From Saprospiraceae bacterium (GTDB lineage Bacteria; Bacteroidota; Bacteroidia; Chitinophagales; Saprospiraceae), in assembly GCA_020848995.1 (NCBI GenBank), contig JADLHA010000028.1:62001-126000 (forward strand): a DNA stretch of 64,000 nucleotides. The letters run 5' to 3'. Position numbers and translations under genes: made by a program. Below the pieces are notes generated by a model. It had not been told where the DNA came from. It worked only from the letters and a program-made list of their open reading frames with translations, and did no database searches. Position 1 is the first letter of the stretch; each line of letters opens with the position of its first letter. This document shows positions 48,834 through 56,835 of the stretch, in pieces.

Positions 48834-49037
48834 TTATTCCGCCGCAGCCTCCTCAGGGGCACCCGCAATGACCACGTTACCACGGTAGTACATTTTGCCT
48901 TCGTGCCAATAAGCGTGGTGCATAATGTGGGTAACGCCGGTGGCTTTGCAGGTCGCCAGCTGAGGCGTTTCCGCTTTGTAATGGGTTCTGCGCTTTCTCT
49001 TGCGCTGTTTGGAGTGCCTCCATTTAGGATTTGGCAT
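48834..49037 (-). CDS. rpmF: 50S ribosomal protein L32
   Basis: 67 residues starting PNPKWRHSKQRKRKRRTHYK, the invariant L32 N-terminus, followed by a small region with only one Cys (C30), so the four-Cys zinc form is absent. It is part of the large ribosomal subunit near the peptidyl-transferase ring. It is 12 bases after yceD in the conserved yceD-rpmF order and ends at a terminator. Confidence 0.95.
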   Translation of the reverse strand: MPNPKWRHSKQRKRKRRTHYKAETPQLATCKATGVTHIMHHAYWHEGKMYYRGNVVIAGAPEEAAAE

Positions 49038-49049
49038 ATCGCAGGAATT

Positions 49050-49562
49050 TTACTTTTCCAATTTTTTGAGCGGGTCCCAGGCAGAATCATCTGTGTGCAA
49101 CCCTTCGCTCCGGTCTATCCGGCTGAGTACCTCCAGGTCACAGGGCGGATTTTCCATCGCTCCGCAATCGATCGTCTGGGAAATGGGCAACGATAGGCAC
49201 ACCGACTCGTAAAGTACGCCGGCCAGCCGCAACTCCTGTTCGACGGGAGAAAGGCAGATGAGGCTCGGATCGGCAACTTTTTCATTGGCCGATTTGACAT
49301 ACAGGAGATGCTGCGCCGAGACCGGTATTTCTATGTCTGCAAGGCAGCGATCACAAACCGACCGGTATTTCCCCTCGATGTTGATTTGAAGGGTGCTCAG
49401 GTCGTTCTGTTTGTCGAGCAGCAACTGAACCTCAAAGTTTCCTTTGCGTATCGGACTCGCCTCGAAGTGCTCGAAAAAAGCGCCTCCAAGGGTCCAACGG
49501 TACTCATGCATGCCGTTCCGCAAACTTTTTAGCGGAATTGCATATGCCTTCAGGGGGTCCAT
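49050..49562 (-). CDS. YceD (DUF177) family protein
   Basis: About 170 residues from ATG 49562. Contains the DUF177 core: YAIPLKSLRNG..., then YRSVCDRCLADIEIPV with a CxxC knuckle and a late DPLKKLEK. YceD is tied to 23S rRNA maturation in other bacteria, always beside rpmF. A frame-open ATG at 49589 overlaps the -7 box at 49587-49594, which decides for the shorter start. Confidence 0.88.
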   Translation of the reverse strand: MDPLKAYAIPLKSLRNGMHEYRWTLGGAFFEHFEASPIRKGNFEVQLLLDKQNDLSTLQINIEGKYRSVCDRCLADIEIPVSAQHLLYVKSANEKVADPSLICLSPVEQELRLAGVLYESVCLSLPISQTIDCGAMENPPCDLEVLSRIDRSEGLHTDDSAWDPLKKLEK

Positions 49563-49586
49563 CGCCAGTTGATCAAAAACGGATTG

Positions 49587-49594
49587 CAAAAGTA
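49587..49594 (-). promoter_or_regulatory. -7 promoter box of yceD-rpmF
   Basis: The minus strand reads TACTTTTG, exact to TAnnTTTG, 24 bases before the preferred yceD ATG (49562). It rules out translation from 49589. Confidence 0.55.
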
Positions 49595-49644
49595 GACTTT
49601 TTTCTGCAATCGGGGAATAAATTCTACTCCACGCCCTCGCAAAC

Positions 49645-50949
49645 TCAGAGTTTGTAGAAACTGAGCCTCTGGTTTAAATATGGTATTTTAATATAATATA
49701 AACCAGATTGTAAGTGACTTATTAATATATTATTACTATTTATAATGTGTTTTTCATTCACCATTCCCACTGCATCGAACAGAACAATGGGGGTCCCGGA
49801 TGCCACCCCTCTGAAGCTCAGGTAGTCCCCTGCAGGGTTAGGGAAGGCAATGACCTTGTGTTGCTTTCCAGCGGGGTCGTCGCTCGCGACCGTACCTCCG
49901 CAGCGCACTTTTTCAAAGGCGCTCCACAGGTCGCGCGCCAGCAGGATGCTGACCTCGTCGTTGCCATTTGATTCACCCATTCGCAGCAACACCAGTTTAA
50001 GGCTCGGAACCACAAAAAGCAACTGGCCGTTCTTGCCAATGCCCGCAAACAGGTCGGCTGGAGCTTCAGGAAGCAGGGGGCCGGGAAAATCGATCTGAAG
50101 CCCTGGCAAACGAAACGAGGGCTGGCCATTGAGCCACCACAAGTAGCCATACGATGGATTCAAGCTTTGAGATGGCCGGGTCATAGCCTGGAAATAGCTG
50201 CTGTCGCGCATCAGTACATCCCGGTCCCATACGCCTTTGTTGAGCACGAGCAGACCAAAGCGGGCCATGCTGCGCGCATCGCTGAAGTAGATGTTGTTCC
50301 ACCCGGATTGGAGCCACAAGCCTTTCATGCCAATCCGGCTTTTGAGTTTTTGCTGGATGTATTGGTTCTCATTGAGACCCGTGGCTGCCTCCAATACGTC
50401 GCGCAACAGGGTATAGGGTGCATTGTGGTAGGCCCAGCGCTGGCCAGGATGTGCCAGGCACAGCAGACAGGTATCCAGGGTGCAATGGTTGTCAGCCACC
50501 CGGTCGTCGAGACCAGTGGTCATGGTAAGCTGGTGCCAGATGGTGATCTCGTTTTCCTCAGCCCCGGAACAGGAAGTCCACCCTTTGCCCAGGTATTTTG
50601 CACTGGGTTCATGCAGTCCCAGCTTCCCGTCTTCCATAGCCATACCGGTGAGAAAGGCCGTCAGGGTTTTGCCTGCTGAAGCCCAGTACCAGAGGGAATC
50701 CCGCGTGAAATGGCCAAAATATTTTTCCAGGACAATCCGTCCGTTGAGCAGCACCAAAAAGGCTTTCGACTTTTCTTCGGCAAGCAGGGTGTACAGCGGA
50801 TCGATCGCATCGGTGCACCACCCGACGGCCTCTGGTGACTCCGTCTCCCATTCCGTGCCGGCGAGCGGGGGAAAATACAATTCCTGGGTAAAACCCGCCA
50901 TCGGGCAAATGAACAGGATCATGATAAGTAGGGCCCCGCGAACTGACAT
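49645..50949 (-). CDS. T9SS-secreted serine hydrolase (beta-lactamase class C-like)
   Basis: 434 residues with a signal peptide (ALLIMILFICPMAGFTQ). Active-site S91-A-G-K94 (YWASAGKTLTAF) gives SxxK. The YxN equivalent is the Tyr-His-Asn of WAYHNAPYTLL. Residues ~360-434 (IAFPNPAGDYLSFRG...FDAVGMV...GLYYIKI) form a T9SS type A sorting domain. So it is an extracellular esterase or peptidase, unlike the homologue at 18421, which lacks this tail. A 15-base palindrome spans the stop codon region (49640-49654). Confidence 0.87.
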   Translation of the reverse strand: MSVRGALLIMILFICPMAGFTQELYFPPLAGTEWETESPEAVGWCTDAIDPLYTLLAEEKSKAFLVLLNGRIVLEKYFGHFTRDSLWYWASAGKTLTAFLTGMAMEDGKLGLHEPSAKYLGKGWTSCSGAEENEITIWHQLTMTTGLDDRVADNHCTLDTCLLCLAHPGQRWAYHNAPYTLLRDVLEAATGLNENQYIQQKLKSRIGMKGLWLQSGWNNIYFSDARSMARFGLLVLNKGVWDRDVLMRDSSYFQAMTRPSQSLNPSYGYLWWLNGQPSFRLPGLQIDFPGPLLPEAPADLFAGIGKNGQLLFVVPSLKLVLLRMGESNGNDEVSILLARDLWSAFEKVRCGGTVASDDPAGKQHKVIAFPNPAGDYLSFRGVASGTPIVLFDAVGMVNEKHIINSNNILISHLQSGLYYIKIPYLNQRLSFYKL

Positions 50950-51000
50950 CGGATGTGGAGATTTTAAATTAGACGGAAAATGTCTGTTCAGGTTTAAGCA

Positions 51001-51030
51001 AAAAAAAACCCCGGCTTGCCGGGGTTTTAA
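51001..51030 (-). terminator. Bidirectional-looking terminator after the barrel gene
   Basis: CCCCGGC (51009-51015) and GCCGGGG (51018-51024) form a 7-bp GC stem with a two-base core loop, flanked by A8 on the left and TTTT on the right. In the minus direction the tail is eight T; it ends the outer membrane protein gene that finishes at 51053. Confidence 0.85.
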
Positions 51031-51052
51031 ATTTAGACAATGTCTGTAATGA

Positions 51053-51601
51053 TTAGAAGTGGTACCACAGACCGAAAGTCAGCGAACTCATGTTCATGTT
51101 TACGCTGAAATCCGTTTCGGAATCACCTACCTCCGGGCTGGTGCTGGTGAAGTCGATAAGCCCGAGTTCGGCATTGACAGACCACTTGTCAGCCAGCATA
51201 TAGCTGATGCCAGGAGACAGTGAAATGCCGAGAATGCTCGTCGTGGCATCTTTGCCACCAAACTCAAGCTTTGAAGACAAATACTCGACACCGGGGGCCA
51301 GGTAAAAATAGAAGTTATCGCCACTGTGCCACGCCATGCGGTACTGGGCTCTAACCCCAAAAACGGTAGATTCCTTATCCGGATCGGTGGTTTTGTCTTT
51401 ATTGGAACCGAACGTGATTCCACCAACAATGGCACCATTGTCGCTCAACCAGTAACCCAAACGGGGAGACAGGGCAAAGGAACTGTGGTGGTCATTGGAT
51501 GAGAAGCCCAAATCGGCACCGAGAAAGAGTTTGCTTTGGGCAAAGGAGGCGGCTCCGAAAGCAAAGCAGAAGATCAGGGACAGGAAGATTTGTTTTTTCA
51601 T
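51053..51601 (-). CDS. Outer membrane beta-barrel protein (OmpA/OmpW-like small barrel)
   Basis: About 182 residues from ATG 51601, with a signal peptide (FLSLIFCFAFGAASFAQ). The mature part is amphipathic strands: LFLGADLGFSSN, FALSPRLGYWLSDNG, VRAQYRMAWH, FYFYLAPGVEYLSS, and a closing SLTFGLWYHF ending in Phe. An 8-strand porin-like barrel is expected; no ligand is known. Its promoter (51641-51671) is among the best in the window. The ATG at 51670 lies upstream of that promoter's start point and is excluded. Confidence 0.85.
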   Translation of the reverse strand: MKKQIFLSLIFCFAFGAASFAQSKLFLGADLGFSSNDHHSSFALSPRLGYWLSDNGAIVGGITFGSNKDKTTDPDKESTVFGVRAQYRMAWHSGDNFYFYLAPGVEYLSSKLEFGGKDATTSILGISLSPGISYMLADKWSVNAELGLIDFTSTSPEVGDSETDFSVNMNMSSLTFGLWYHF

Positions 51602-51640
51602 AAAGTTAAAGTTTTTCACATTAAACATGAAGAATCTCCG

Positions 51641-51671
51641 CAAGTTTAGGAAGAAGACTCCCATCTGCAAA
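51641..51671 (-). promoter_or_regulatory. Strong promoter of the barrel gene
   Basis: The minus strand has TTTG (plus-strand 51668-51671), a 19-base spacer and TAAACTTG (51641-51648), one mismatch to TAnnTTTG. It gives a leader of ~35 bases to the ATG at 51601. Confidence 0.65.
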
Positions 51672-51770
51672 ATTTTTTAATATAAAATTTTCATACCCGT
51701 TACAGCTTGCTAATCAGTCAACAAGGGCTGAGAAGCCCGATGGCTATGCAAAGCGTTGTGTGTTAAAGCA

Positions 51771-52892
51771 TTAATCGGGCTCACCGGGCCGGGTAGGCAG
51801 CCGGAGCGTTTGAAGTCTGGCCTCCCGTTGGTGGCGTTCAATCGCGAGATCGAGCAGCCGGCTCACCAACTCAGGATAGCCAAGGCCGGAATGCTCCCAC
51901 ATTTTAGGGTACATGCTGATACGGGTAAATCCGGGCAGGGTATTGATTTCGTTAACGAGGACCTGGCCGTCGTCTGTAACAAAGAAATCGACCCGGCTGA
52001 GCCCTTCGCAACAAAGGGTCTGGTAAGTCTGAACCGCTAGCTGCCGAAGTCGCTGCTCTGTGTCGCGATCTATGTTGGCGGGGATCTGCGTTCTCGCTCC
52101 CTGGGGGTCGAGGTACTTGGCTTCGTAGGAGTAAAACCGGTGGCTGGGAATGATCTCTCCGGGGCTGGCCGTTGCCACCGCCTCGTTGCCAAGGACGGCG
52201 CATTCGATTTCCCGGCCTGTGATCTGTGCTTCCACGACAATTTTATCGTCGAAGGAAAAGGCCAATTCAACCGCGTTCCTGAATGATGATTCAGAGTCCG
52301 CGCGGGAAATGCCCACGGACGATCCAAGGTTGGCGGGTTTAACAAAGACGGGCAGGCCCAACTCATCGGCTACTTCCGAGAATACAGGCGCGGGCTCCCA
52401 GCTGCGAAAGGCCAGGTACGGCCCAATGGGAACCCCGGCTTCCCGCAAGAGGCGCTTCATCACTTCCTTGTCCATCCCTACGGCAGAACCCAACACACCC
52501 GGACCAACGAAGGGCAGTTCTGCAATCCGCAACAGCCCCTGTACCGTGCCGTCCTCTCCAAATGGCCCGTGCAGGACCGGAAAGGCAAGGTCTAAGGCCT
52601 TCAACTCGCCGAATTGACCGCTAAGCGCCATTCGCCCCTCCCCACCCGGCAACAAACAGGCTTCTACCGAAGAAAACCGCCCGGCATTCCACGCTCCAAA
52701 ACTGAAATCGTGCAGGCTGTTGCGCTCGTCGAGCAGATGCCATTTGCCCGAAGGGTCAATGTAAATGAGCAAGGGCTCCCAGCGCTGCCGGTCCAGCGCC
52801 TCGAGGACGTTGGCTGCCGAAAGGATGGAAATCTCGTGTTCGGCAGATTTGCCGCCAAACAATATGCCTACCCGCATCCTGGATGTGTTCAT
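51771..52892 (-). CDS. ddl: D-alanine--D-alanine ligase
   Basis: 373 residues. ATP-grasp fold: FGGKSAEHEISILSAANVLEAL, HGPFGEDGTVQGLLRIAELPFVGPG, KEVMKRLLREAGVPIGPY, PVFVKPANLGSSVGISRA, SRVDFFVTDDGQVLVNEINTLPGFT. It joins two D-Ala for peptidoglycan. Lys and Glu ligands and the Asn of VNEINT are in place. It is divergent from a PASTA gene. An alternative ATG five codons in is possible. Confidence 0.96.
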   Translation of the reverse strand: MNTSRMRVGILFGGKSAEHEISILSAANVLEALDRQRWEPLLIYIDPSGKWHLLDERNSLHDFSFGAWNAGRFSSVEACLLPGGEGRMALSGQFGELKALDLAFPVLHGPFGEDGTVQGLLRIAELPFVGPGVLGSAVGMDKEVMKRLLREAGVPIGPYLAFRSWEPAPVFSEVADELGLPVFVKPANLGSSVGISRADSESSFRNAVELAFSFDDKIVVEAQITGREIECAVLGNEAVATASPGEIIPSHRFYSYEAKYLDPQGARTQIPANIDRDTEQRLRQLAVQTYQTLCCEGLSRVDFFVTDDGQVLVNEINTLPGFTRISMYPKMWEHSGLGYPELVSRLLDLAIERHQREARLQTLRLPTRPGEPD

Positions 52893-52920
52893 GGCGAAAT
52901 TGGAATTTTGTCCAAAATTA

Positions 52921-52928
52921 CAAACATA
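52921..52928 (-). promoter_or_regulatory. -7 promoter box of ddl
   Basis: The minus strand reads TATGTTTG, exact to TAnnTTTG, 28 bases before the ddl ATG. Confidence 0.5.
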
Positions 52929-53011
52929 TTAAATAAAAATGTAATATATTATGGTCTGCTTCTGCATGCTTGGCCCCTGCTCCCGGAGTGCCCGGGCTGT
53001 TCCATATTCTC

Positions 53012-53019
53012 TATCTTTG
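53012..53019 (+). promoter_or_regulatory. -7 promoter box of the PASTA gene
   Basis: TATCTTTG, exact to TAnnTTTG, 44 bases before the ATG at 53064. It decides for that start over an open frame that continues upstream through the antisense of ddl. Confidence 0.6.
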
Positions 53020-53063
53020 CCCCGCGCCGTGCAGGGCACCTAAAGCCGGAAGGGCGCAGCGAA

Positions 53064-53897
53064 ATGGACCGCAAGGCAGAGGGCTTTAAACTTTCAGATC
53101 TCCCCGCATTTTTTAAAAGCAGGCTCCTGTTGCATACGCTCGTCAGGTTCCTGCTGGTACTGGCAATCTTGTGGATGCTCCACGCCATTGCCCTCCGGAT
53201 TTACACCCATCATGGACAACGCCTGAGAATGCCTAACTATGCTGGCGTCAGCCTCGATAAAGCGCAGGTGCACGCCAAGGGCCGCGATTTTAAGCTGGTC
53301 GTAAACGATTCGCTCTTTGTTAAGGGCAAACCTGGGGGCCTGATTTTATCTCAGGTACCCGCCAAAGGTTCTTTGGTCAAAGAGGGAAGGACGGTCTACC
53401 TCACCCTGACGCGACACCGGCCCGACCAGTTTTTGTCGGGCGACCTGCCCGTATTGTACGGCAAGCGTTTTGATTTTAAAAGCCGCGAGCTCTTCAACCG
53501 GTTTGAAATCGTTTCGCGCATCGTTCGCATGGACTATGACCCCGGCCCCGAGCAGCACATCCTCCAGGTGCATTACAAGGGAACCCCCCTGGCAGACGCA
53601 GAGCGAAAAGAAGATAACATTCCCATTTTCCTCGGTGATACATTGGATTTTGTGGTTTCGACCCAGGAAGGTGGGCATGTGGAAATCCCCGACCTTTTAT
53701 GCAATACCATGGCAGAAGCCCAATTTCTGCTGGCAACGTACAAGCTTGCCTTGGACCAATGGGAGAGCGACGACGCCCTCGAAGAACCCGAATCGGCATT
53801 TGTCGTTTCGCAGCAGCCTGCTGCAGGGGAGCGCGTTGCACTGGGAACGGTAGTGAAATTGAAACTGCAGAGGGAAAAACCGGATTTTTGCGAGTGA
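53064..53897 (+). CDS. Membrane-anchored PASTA-domain protein
   Basis: About 277 residues from ATG 53064. A short cytoplasmic segment, one membrane helix (residues ~21-45, LLLHTLVRFLLVLAILWMLH), and then PASTA domains outside: the first ~57-120 (MPNYAGVSLDKAQVHAKGRD), a degenerate second, and a third near 205-273 (VEIPDLLCNTMAEAQFLLA...GERVALGTVVKLKL). PASTA domains bind muropeptides or beta-lactams. There is no kinase or transpeptidase domain. It is divergent from ddl and leads rhodanese and yraN genes. Confidence 0.87.
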   Translation: MDRKAEGFKLSDLPAFFKSRLLLHTLVRFLLVLAILWMLHAIALRIYTHHGQRLRMPNYAGVSLDKAQVHAKGRDFKLVVNDSLFVKGKPGGLILSQVPAKGSLVKEGRTVYLTLTRHRPDQFLSGDLPVLYGKRFDFKSRELFNRFEIVSRIVRMDYDPGPEQHILQVHYKGTPLADAERKEDNIPIFLGDTLDFVVSTQEGGHVEIPDLLCNTMAEAQFLLATYKLALDQWESDDALEEPESAFVVSQQPAAGERVALGTVVKLKLQREKPDFCE

Positions 53898-53920
53898 TGG
53901 AGCCTATTTGAACGAACTAA

Positions 53921-54235
53921 ATGGAAGACATTAGTGTAAACGAGCTCAGACAGCGGTTGGACAGCGGAGAGCGGATTCGTCTGGTCGACGTGCGCGAAGC
54001 CTACGAGCACGAAGAATTTAACATCGGTGGTGAACTCATGCCGCTGGGGGCCCTCATCCCAGAATACCTCGATGCGCTCAGAGGCGATGAGGATACGGAG
54101 ATCGTCTTATACTGCCGCAGCGGAAACCGGAGCGGGGTCGCCAAAATCCTGTTGGCCAGGGCTGGATTCACCCGGGTCCGCAACCTCCTCGGTGGAATGC
54201 TCGAATGGCAGGGTCTTGACCCCTGTGAACCCTAA
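53921..54235 (+). CDS. Single-domain rhodanese-like protein
   Basis: 104 residues. Rhodanese fold with active-site C65 in VLYCRSGNRSG, and LVDVREAYEHEEFNIGG at the N-terminus. Probable sulfurtransferase or sulfide carrier; substrate unknown. It sits 23 bases after the PASTA gene and 9 bases before yraN, so all three are one transcript. Confidence 0.92.
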   Translation: MEDISVNELRQRLDSGERIRLVDVREAYEHEEFNIGGELMPLGALIPEYLDALRGDEDTEIVLYCRSGNRSGVAKILLARAGFTRVRNLLGGMLEWQGLDPCEP

Positions 54236-54244
54236 AATGCTCCG

Positions 54245-54604
54245 ATGGAGCCCCGTCATCTCGACACCGGCAAACGCGGTGAGGCCATCGCCCGAAATTA
54301 CCTTGAGGAAAAGGGGTATCGAATTCTGGATAGCAACTGGCGTCACGGAAAAACGGAACTTGACCTTGTTGCACTCCTGGGCAGCATACTCGTTTTCGTA
54401 GAAGTAAAAACGCGCAGCTCCTCGCGGTTCGGTGAAGCCGCCGGCTTTGTCGACGAGCGCAAGCAAGCCCTGGTCCAGGAGGCGGCTGCAGCCTACATGA
54501 CGCAGATGAACTACCAGTGGGAGGTCCGCTTCGACGTCATCGGCGTGCAACTCGCTGCCAACGGCAGTTACGAAATAGAACATTACGAGGACGCTTTTTT
54601 CTAA
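54245..54604 (+). CDS. YraN family (UPF0102) nuclease-like protein
   Basis: 119 residues. PD-(D/E)xK-like core: TGKRGEAIARNYLEEKGYRILDSNWRHGKTELDLVAL and FVEVKTRSS, with the E, D and ExK residues in place. Family members are small, widely conserved and of unconfirmed role, perhaps a DNA endonuclease. It ends 20 bases before the converging carbonic anhydrase gene. Confidence 0.92.
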   Translation: MEPRHLDTGKRGEAIARNYLEEKGYRILDSNWRHGKTELDLVALLGSILVFVEVKTRSSSRFGEAAGFVDERKQALVQEAAAAYMTQMNYQWEVRFDVIGVQLAANGSYEIEHYEDAFF

Positions 54605-54623
54605 TGCAAGGAAGGAAACGCAC

Positions 54624-55154
54624 TCAACGGGCCCCGGTCTCGCCCGGGTACCAGCTTGCGTAAACGGGGTAGTTTCTGGCGGTCCTGCGGATGTGAAATT
54701 CAAATTGGTCTTCGTCGATGGGTTTCAACTTGCGCGCAGGAATGCCCGCATAGATGTATCCGCTTTCGAGTTCAACATTCTCCGGGACCAGCGCCCCGGC
54801 GGCAATGATGACGCGTGAGGGGACGACGCATCGGTCGAGCAGCATGGCTCCCATGCCTACGAGTACGTCGGAGGCCAGGGTGCATCCGTGTACGATTGCA
54901 CGATGTCCGATGGATACGCGGTCTCCAATGTTGGTTGCTGCCTTTTCGAAGGTGCAGTGAACGATGGCACCATCCTGGATGTTGACCTGGTTTCCGATGC
55001 GGATCGCGTTGACGTCGCCCCTGACGACGGCCTGGAACCAAACGCTGCATTCGTCGCCCATGACGACATCGCCAATGATCGTCGACGTGGGTGCGAAAAA
55101 GCACCCCTGGCCCCAACGGGGCTGCTGGTTGCGAAGGCTAATGATGTTTGCCAT
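54624..55154 (-). CDS. Gamma-class carbonic anhydrase family protein
   Basis: 176 residues of left-handed beta-helix: SIIGDVVMGDECSVWFQAV, VRGDVNAIRIGNQVNIQDG, VHCTFEKAATNIGDRVSIGHRAIVHG. Three metal His residues (VHC, GHR, VHG) match the Cam/CaiE pattern. It may hydrate CO2 or be an acyltransferase-like relative. Third gene of rlmB-TraB-CA (13 bases after TraB). Confidence 0.9.
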   Translation of the reverse strand: MANIISLRNQQPRWGQGCFFAPTSTIIGDVVMGDECSVWFQAVVRGDVNAIRIGNQVNIQDGAIVHCTFEKAATNIGDRVSIGHRAIVHGCTLASDVLVGMGAMLLDRCVVPSRVIIAAGALVPENVELESGYIYAGIPARKLKPIDEDQFEFHIRRTARNYPVYASWYPGETGAR

Positions 55155-55167
55155 GGTTCGGTGCAGG

Positions 55168-56037
55168 TTATTGTACGCGCTTCACCCTGAAGCCGGCTTC
55201 TCGAAGCCGGAAAAGAACACCCCCTTGCCCCCCGAGGTGACCGGCTCCCACTGCAAACAAACAAACGTTCGTTCGCATGGCGTCTGCGATCAGCGGAACC
55301 CATGTGCGGTTGCGCCGGTCGAGCATCATTTCAATGTAAGGTGTCAGCGAAGCATCGCTGGTAGCCACCGACTCCGCAAGCTTTTCAATTTCTTGTTCCC
55401 GGTACCAGCGGTACATTTCATCGGATGCGCTTTGGTGAGCGCGAACGGATTCGAGCAACATTTGCGCCTGAACGGAGTAGGGTATGCTGTCGAACAGCGA
55501 CAACTGGAATTCGAGCGTTTCAAGGCCTTCCAGGCCTTTTTCCTGAAGGCGGGCCATTTCGGCGAGTTCGAGTTCGTAGGATTTCAACCGCCCATCGCGA
55601 AAGGCCATGGGATTGCCTTCGGAAGCGGTCAGCGCACTCAGAAACAATGGCTTGAACCGCTCAAAAAATTGTAGGGGTATTCCGATGGAATCGAAATGGT
55701 TGCTGAGCAGTTGGTATTCGGATTCGCTCAACAGCTCCGAAAGGCGCAGATCCCCATCCATGAACAGGCGATCCATGATGCCCATCAGCCCGGAAAGTTC
55801 CTGCATTTCGTCCATGTCGACTTCCGTGTAGATCTTTTCAGCAGATGCAAAAGCCGCTTCAAAACCGGCAGGGAGAAAGTACTGATCAGACGGGATCACG
55901 TGGACAGTACCAAAAAGGTATGCGTATTTACCCGATGCCGGGTCTTCAATTTTCCACAACAAACCCGGATCCTGGGCATTTAGGCCGGTCAGGCCCAGTA
56001 GCCAGGATAAGGAGGAGAACAGGTGTTTTAACTTCAT
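55168..56037 (-). CDS. Exported TraB/GumN family protein
   Basis: 289 residues with a signal peptide (LFSSLSWLLGLTGLNA). The TraB/GumN pattern includes LLWKIEDPASGKYAYLFGTVHV (GTxH), AEKIYTEVDM, and a C-terminal NVCLFAVGAGHLGGQGGVLFRLREAGF (GAGHLxGxxG). The family may be a metalloprotease-like or heme-related fold; function is not settled. It sits 6 bases after rlmB. A partial AACGTTCGTT palindrome lies in the coding near 55263. Confidence 0.87.
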   Translation of the reverse strand: MKLKHLFSSLSWLLGLTGLNAQDPGLLWKIEDPASGKYAYLFGTVHVIPSDQYFLPAGFEAAFASAEKIYTEVDMDEMQELSGLMGIMDRLFMDGDLRLSELLSESEYQLLSNHFDSIGIPLQFFERFKPLFLSALTASEGNPMAFRDGRLKSYELELAEMARLQEKGLEGLETLEFQLSLFDSIPYSVQAQMLLESVRAHQSASDEMYRWYREQEIEKLAESVATSDASLTPYIEMMLDRRNRTWVPLIADAMRTNVCLFAVGAGHLGGQGGVLFRLREAGFRVKRVQ

Positions 56038-56043
56038 TTTCTT

Positions 56044-56784
56044 TTAATGGCTGCGATTTTGCAGCATGTATTCATAAAAAAGGATCCCTGCGGCCACCGA
56101 TACGTTGAGCGACTGGATTTTGCCGGGGGTGGGGATGCCGGCCACTTCGTCGGCAATCGCCAAAATTTCGGCTGAAACCCCCGTACCCTCAGATCCGAGT
56201 ACAATGGCCAGGGGGCGACAAAGATCGACCTCCCGAACCGATTTATTTGCCCGCTCACTGGCACACAGAATAACAAGTCCGCTGTCTTTGAGTTGCCGAA
56301 TTCCGTGCAATAGATTTTTTTCGCGGCAAACCGGCAGGCTCATCAAAGCACCAGAGGACGCTTTAATGGCCTCACTGTTTACCGGAGCACTGTTTTTGGT
56401 ACCAATGAGCAATCCATGCAGACCAAACACTTCAGCAGACCGCGCAATGGCTCCGAAATTGCGCACGTCGCTGATGCCATCGCAGACGGCAACCGCCGGA
56501 GCAATACCCTGAAGGAAAAGGCCGTCGACCAGGTTCTGGACCTGGTGAAAGGGTATGGAAGCCGTAATGGCGACGACGCCCTGGTGGTTGAAACGACTCA
56601 GGCGGTCGAGCTTGGACTTGGGAACCCGAAGGACGGGAATCCCGCTGCCACGGGCCAAGCGCACCAGCAATTTCGTCTCTTCCTTGTCCAGGGTTTCCGA
56701 AATAAAAATTTTCTGTATGGCGGTTTGGGCAGCTATTGCCTCGCGTACTGCGTTTTTACCGAGAACCAATTCTTTTTTCTCCAT
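56044..56784 (-). CDS. rlmB: 23S rRNA 2'-O-methyltransferase (SpoU/TrmH family, RlmB-like)
   Basis: 246 residues: an N-terminal L30e-like RNA-binding segment (LVLGKNAVREAIAA) and a SPOUT methyltransferase with knot motifs VCDGISDVRNFGAIARSAEVFG, LVILCASERANKS and LGSEGTGVSAEILAIADE, ending PGKIQSLNVSVAAGILFYE. It methylates a guanosine ribose in 23S rRNA (G2251 in E. coli). First gene of a three-gene minus-strand operon, divergent from the M36 protease gene. Confidence 0.9.
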   Translation of the reverse strand: MEKKELVLGKNAVREAIAAQTAIQKIFISETLDKEETKLLVRLARGSGIPVLRVPKSKLDRLSRFNHQGVVAITASIPFHQVQNLVDGLFLQGIAPAVAVCDGISDVRNFGAIARSAEVFGLHGLLIGTKNSAPVNSEAIKASSGALMSLPVCREKNLLHGIRQLKDSGLVILCASERANKSVREVDLCRPLAIVLGSEGTGVSAEILAIADEVAGIPTPGKIQSLNVSVAAGILFYEYMLQNRSH

Positions 56785-56835
56785 TTACAGCTTAAAATTA
56801 TTGCTAATTTCACAATTCAAAACGCAATTGAATAT

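Noticed and set aside
52614..53063. N-terminal 150 codons of an extended plus-strand frame before the PASTA protein
   Set aside because: Antisense to ddl; the promoter box at 53012 and the signal-anchor start at 53064 fix the real start.
56416..56835. 140 codons upstream of the M36 protease start
   Set aside because: Antisense to rlmB, with no signal peptide; ATG 56836 opens a perfect signal peptide.
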